Program-made: the position numbers and the translations under genes
Shown: positions 13,269 through 13,914 of the stretch, piece by piece
How the letters are laid out: each line of letters starts with the position of its first letter
How positions within the stretch are numbered: position 1 is the stretch's first letter
Assembly: GCA_024641255.1 (NCBI GenBank)
Contig: JAHEDL010000231.1
Span: forward strand, 1 to 13,914
Source of the DNA: Pseudorhodobacter sp.
GTDB lineage: Bacteria > Pseudomonadota > Alphaproteobacteria > Rhodobacterales > Rhodobacteraceae
DNA length: 13,914 nt
Reading direction: 5' to 3'
The notes under the pieces: generated by a model
Database searches by the model: none
What the model was told of the DNA's origin: nothing
Seen by the model: only the letters and a program-made list of their open reading frames with translations

Positions 13269-13914
13269 TCAGATTGCTGCAAGTGCAGCGGTCGCCAGCG
13301 CACAAAGGCACAGAACCACAGGCAAAGGCCAGTGGCGTCGTAACAAAAGATATGCCGCAGCCAAAGCAAGCAAGCTTGGCAGCAGGCGCAGGCTGCCCAA
13401 GTCGGGGGTGATAAGGTGAAGCGGGCCAAAGTCGACCGAAGCCACTTTGCCAAACAGCACATGCGCGGCAAACCAAATCGAAAGATTGGCAATTACGCCA
13501 ACCACAGCGGCGGTGATGGCGCGTAACGCGCCCGACAGGCGTGGGGCGTGCGTTAGACGGTCGATCCAAGGCGCGCCCGCAAAAATCCACAAGAAGCAGG
13601 GCGCGAAGGTCATCCAAAGCGTGATGATGGCCCCTGCCAAGCCCATCCATAGGCCCTGCTTGGCGGCGGCAAGATAGCCCACAAACTCTGTAACCAGAAT
13701 AAGCGGGCCCGGCGTGGTTTCGGCAAGCCCCAAACCGTCAATCATTTGTGGCAAGGTCAGCCAATGCTTTTGCTGCACCACATCTTGCGCCATCCACGTC
13801 AGCACAGCGTAGGCACCGCCAAAGGTCAGCAGTGCAAGCTTTGAGAAGAACCAGGCAATCTCGGCAAGGATGCCGGGGGCGAATACCGTAAGCAAGCCAA
13901 GCGGCGCCAGCCAA
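13269..13914 (-). CDS. chrA: Chromate transporter ChrA family protein (3' part, runs off the window)
   Basis: The frame is open from the right edge of the window to the TGA at 13271-13269, giving about 214 codons; the 5' end is missing. It encodes at least five hydrophobic segments with CHR-domain features: FSKLALLTFGGAYAVLTWM, GLAETTPGPLILVTEFVGYLAA and APCFLWIFAGAPWIDRL. The upstream WLAPLGLLTVFAPGILAEIAWFF suggests this is the second (C-terminal) half of a two-domain ChrA of about 400 residues. ChrA proteins export chromate using the proton gradient, but many family members in environmental bacteria have no proven chromate role. A TTG at 13895 could be misread as a start; the frame continues past it and no start is supported there. 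sspB follows after 64 bp. Confidence 0.88.
   Translation of the reverse strand, partial: WLAPLGLLTVFAPGILAEIAWFFSKLALLTFGGAYAVLTWMAQDVVQQKHWLTLPQMIDGLGLAETTPGPLILVTEFVGYLAAAKQGLWMGLAGAIITLWMTFAPCFLWIFAGAPWIDRLTHAPRLSGALRAITAAVVGVIANLSIWFAAHVLFGKVASVDFGPLHLITPDLGSLRLLPSLLALAAAYLLLRRHWPLPVVLCLCALATAALAAI

Noticed and set aside
1..13914. CRISPR array, tRNA, rRNA, insertion sequence, attachment site or prophage
   Set aside because: No regularly spaced repeats, cloverleaf, transposase-like protein or terminal inverted repeats were seen on either strand.

Overview
The window looks like chromosome from a Rhodobacteraceae (Roseobacter/Rhodobacter-type) alphaproteobacterium. The evidence is the moderately high GC content, an RNase E with the S1-domain insertion and terminal GWW motif of alphaproteobacteria, an alpha-type SspB, and the small families DUF4169 and the COG4321-like ribbon-helix-helix protein, which I associate with this class. 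I see no insertion sequence, phage gene, CRISPR array, tRNA or rRNA. Gene density and base composition are even throughout, so this reads as core chromosome with a few accessory-looking genes.

Left part, plus strand (1-6518). The 3' end of purQ (purine synthesis) is followed by a two-component pair: a DctB-like membrane sensor kinase (190-1953) and a DctD-like AAA+ response regulator (1961-3289), 7 bp apart. The regulator has lost the GAFTGA loop needed for sigma-54 contact and has a rearranged Walker B, so its mode of activation is an open question. A 436-bp non-coding stretch with several hairpins leads into rne (RNase E, 930 aa), which ends at a convergent terminator-like hairpin.

Middle part (6519-10283). 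A small TusA-family sulfur carrier protein (minus strand) is divergent from ccdA (plus strand), the thiol-electron transporter of cytochrome c maturation. Next come an uncharacterised membrane alpha/beta-hydrolase-like protein and a soluble-type cytochrome P450, joined by an ATGA stop/start overlap, so they are probably made together.

Right part, minus strand (10280-13914). Reading leftwards: the 3' part of a chromate-transporter (ChrA) gene, sspB (ClpXP adaptor), a small SAM methyltransferase of the phospholipid N-methyltransferase type, fumC (class II fumarase), a 57-aa DUF4169 protein and a ribbon-helix-helix protein. The last two overlap by ATGA and follow fumC by 3 bp, so fumC-DUF4169-RHH is very likely one transcript. 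A pair of 8-bp repeats, one helical turn apart, sits just upstream of a possible fumC promoter.

Most genes are recognisable core functions. The points most worth following are the GAFTGA-less DctD, the coupled hydrolase-P450 pair, the histidine-rich insert in RNase E, the two small proteins co-transcribed with fumarase, and the repeats in front of fumC.
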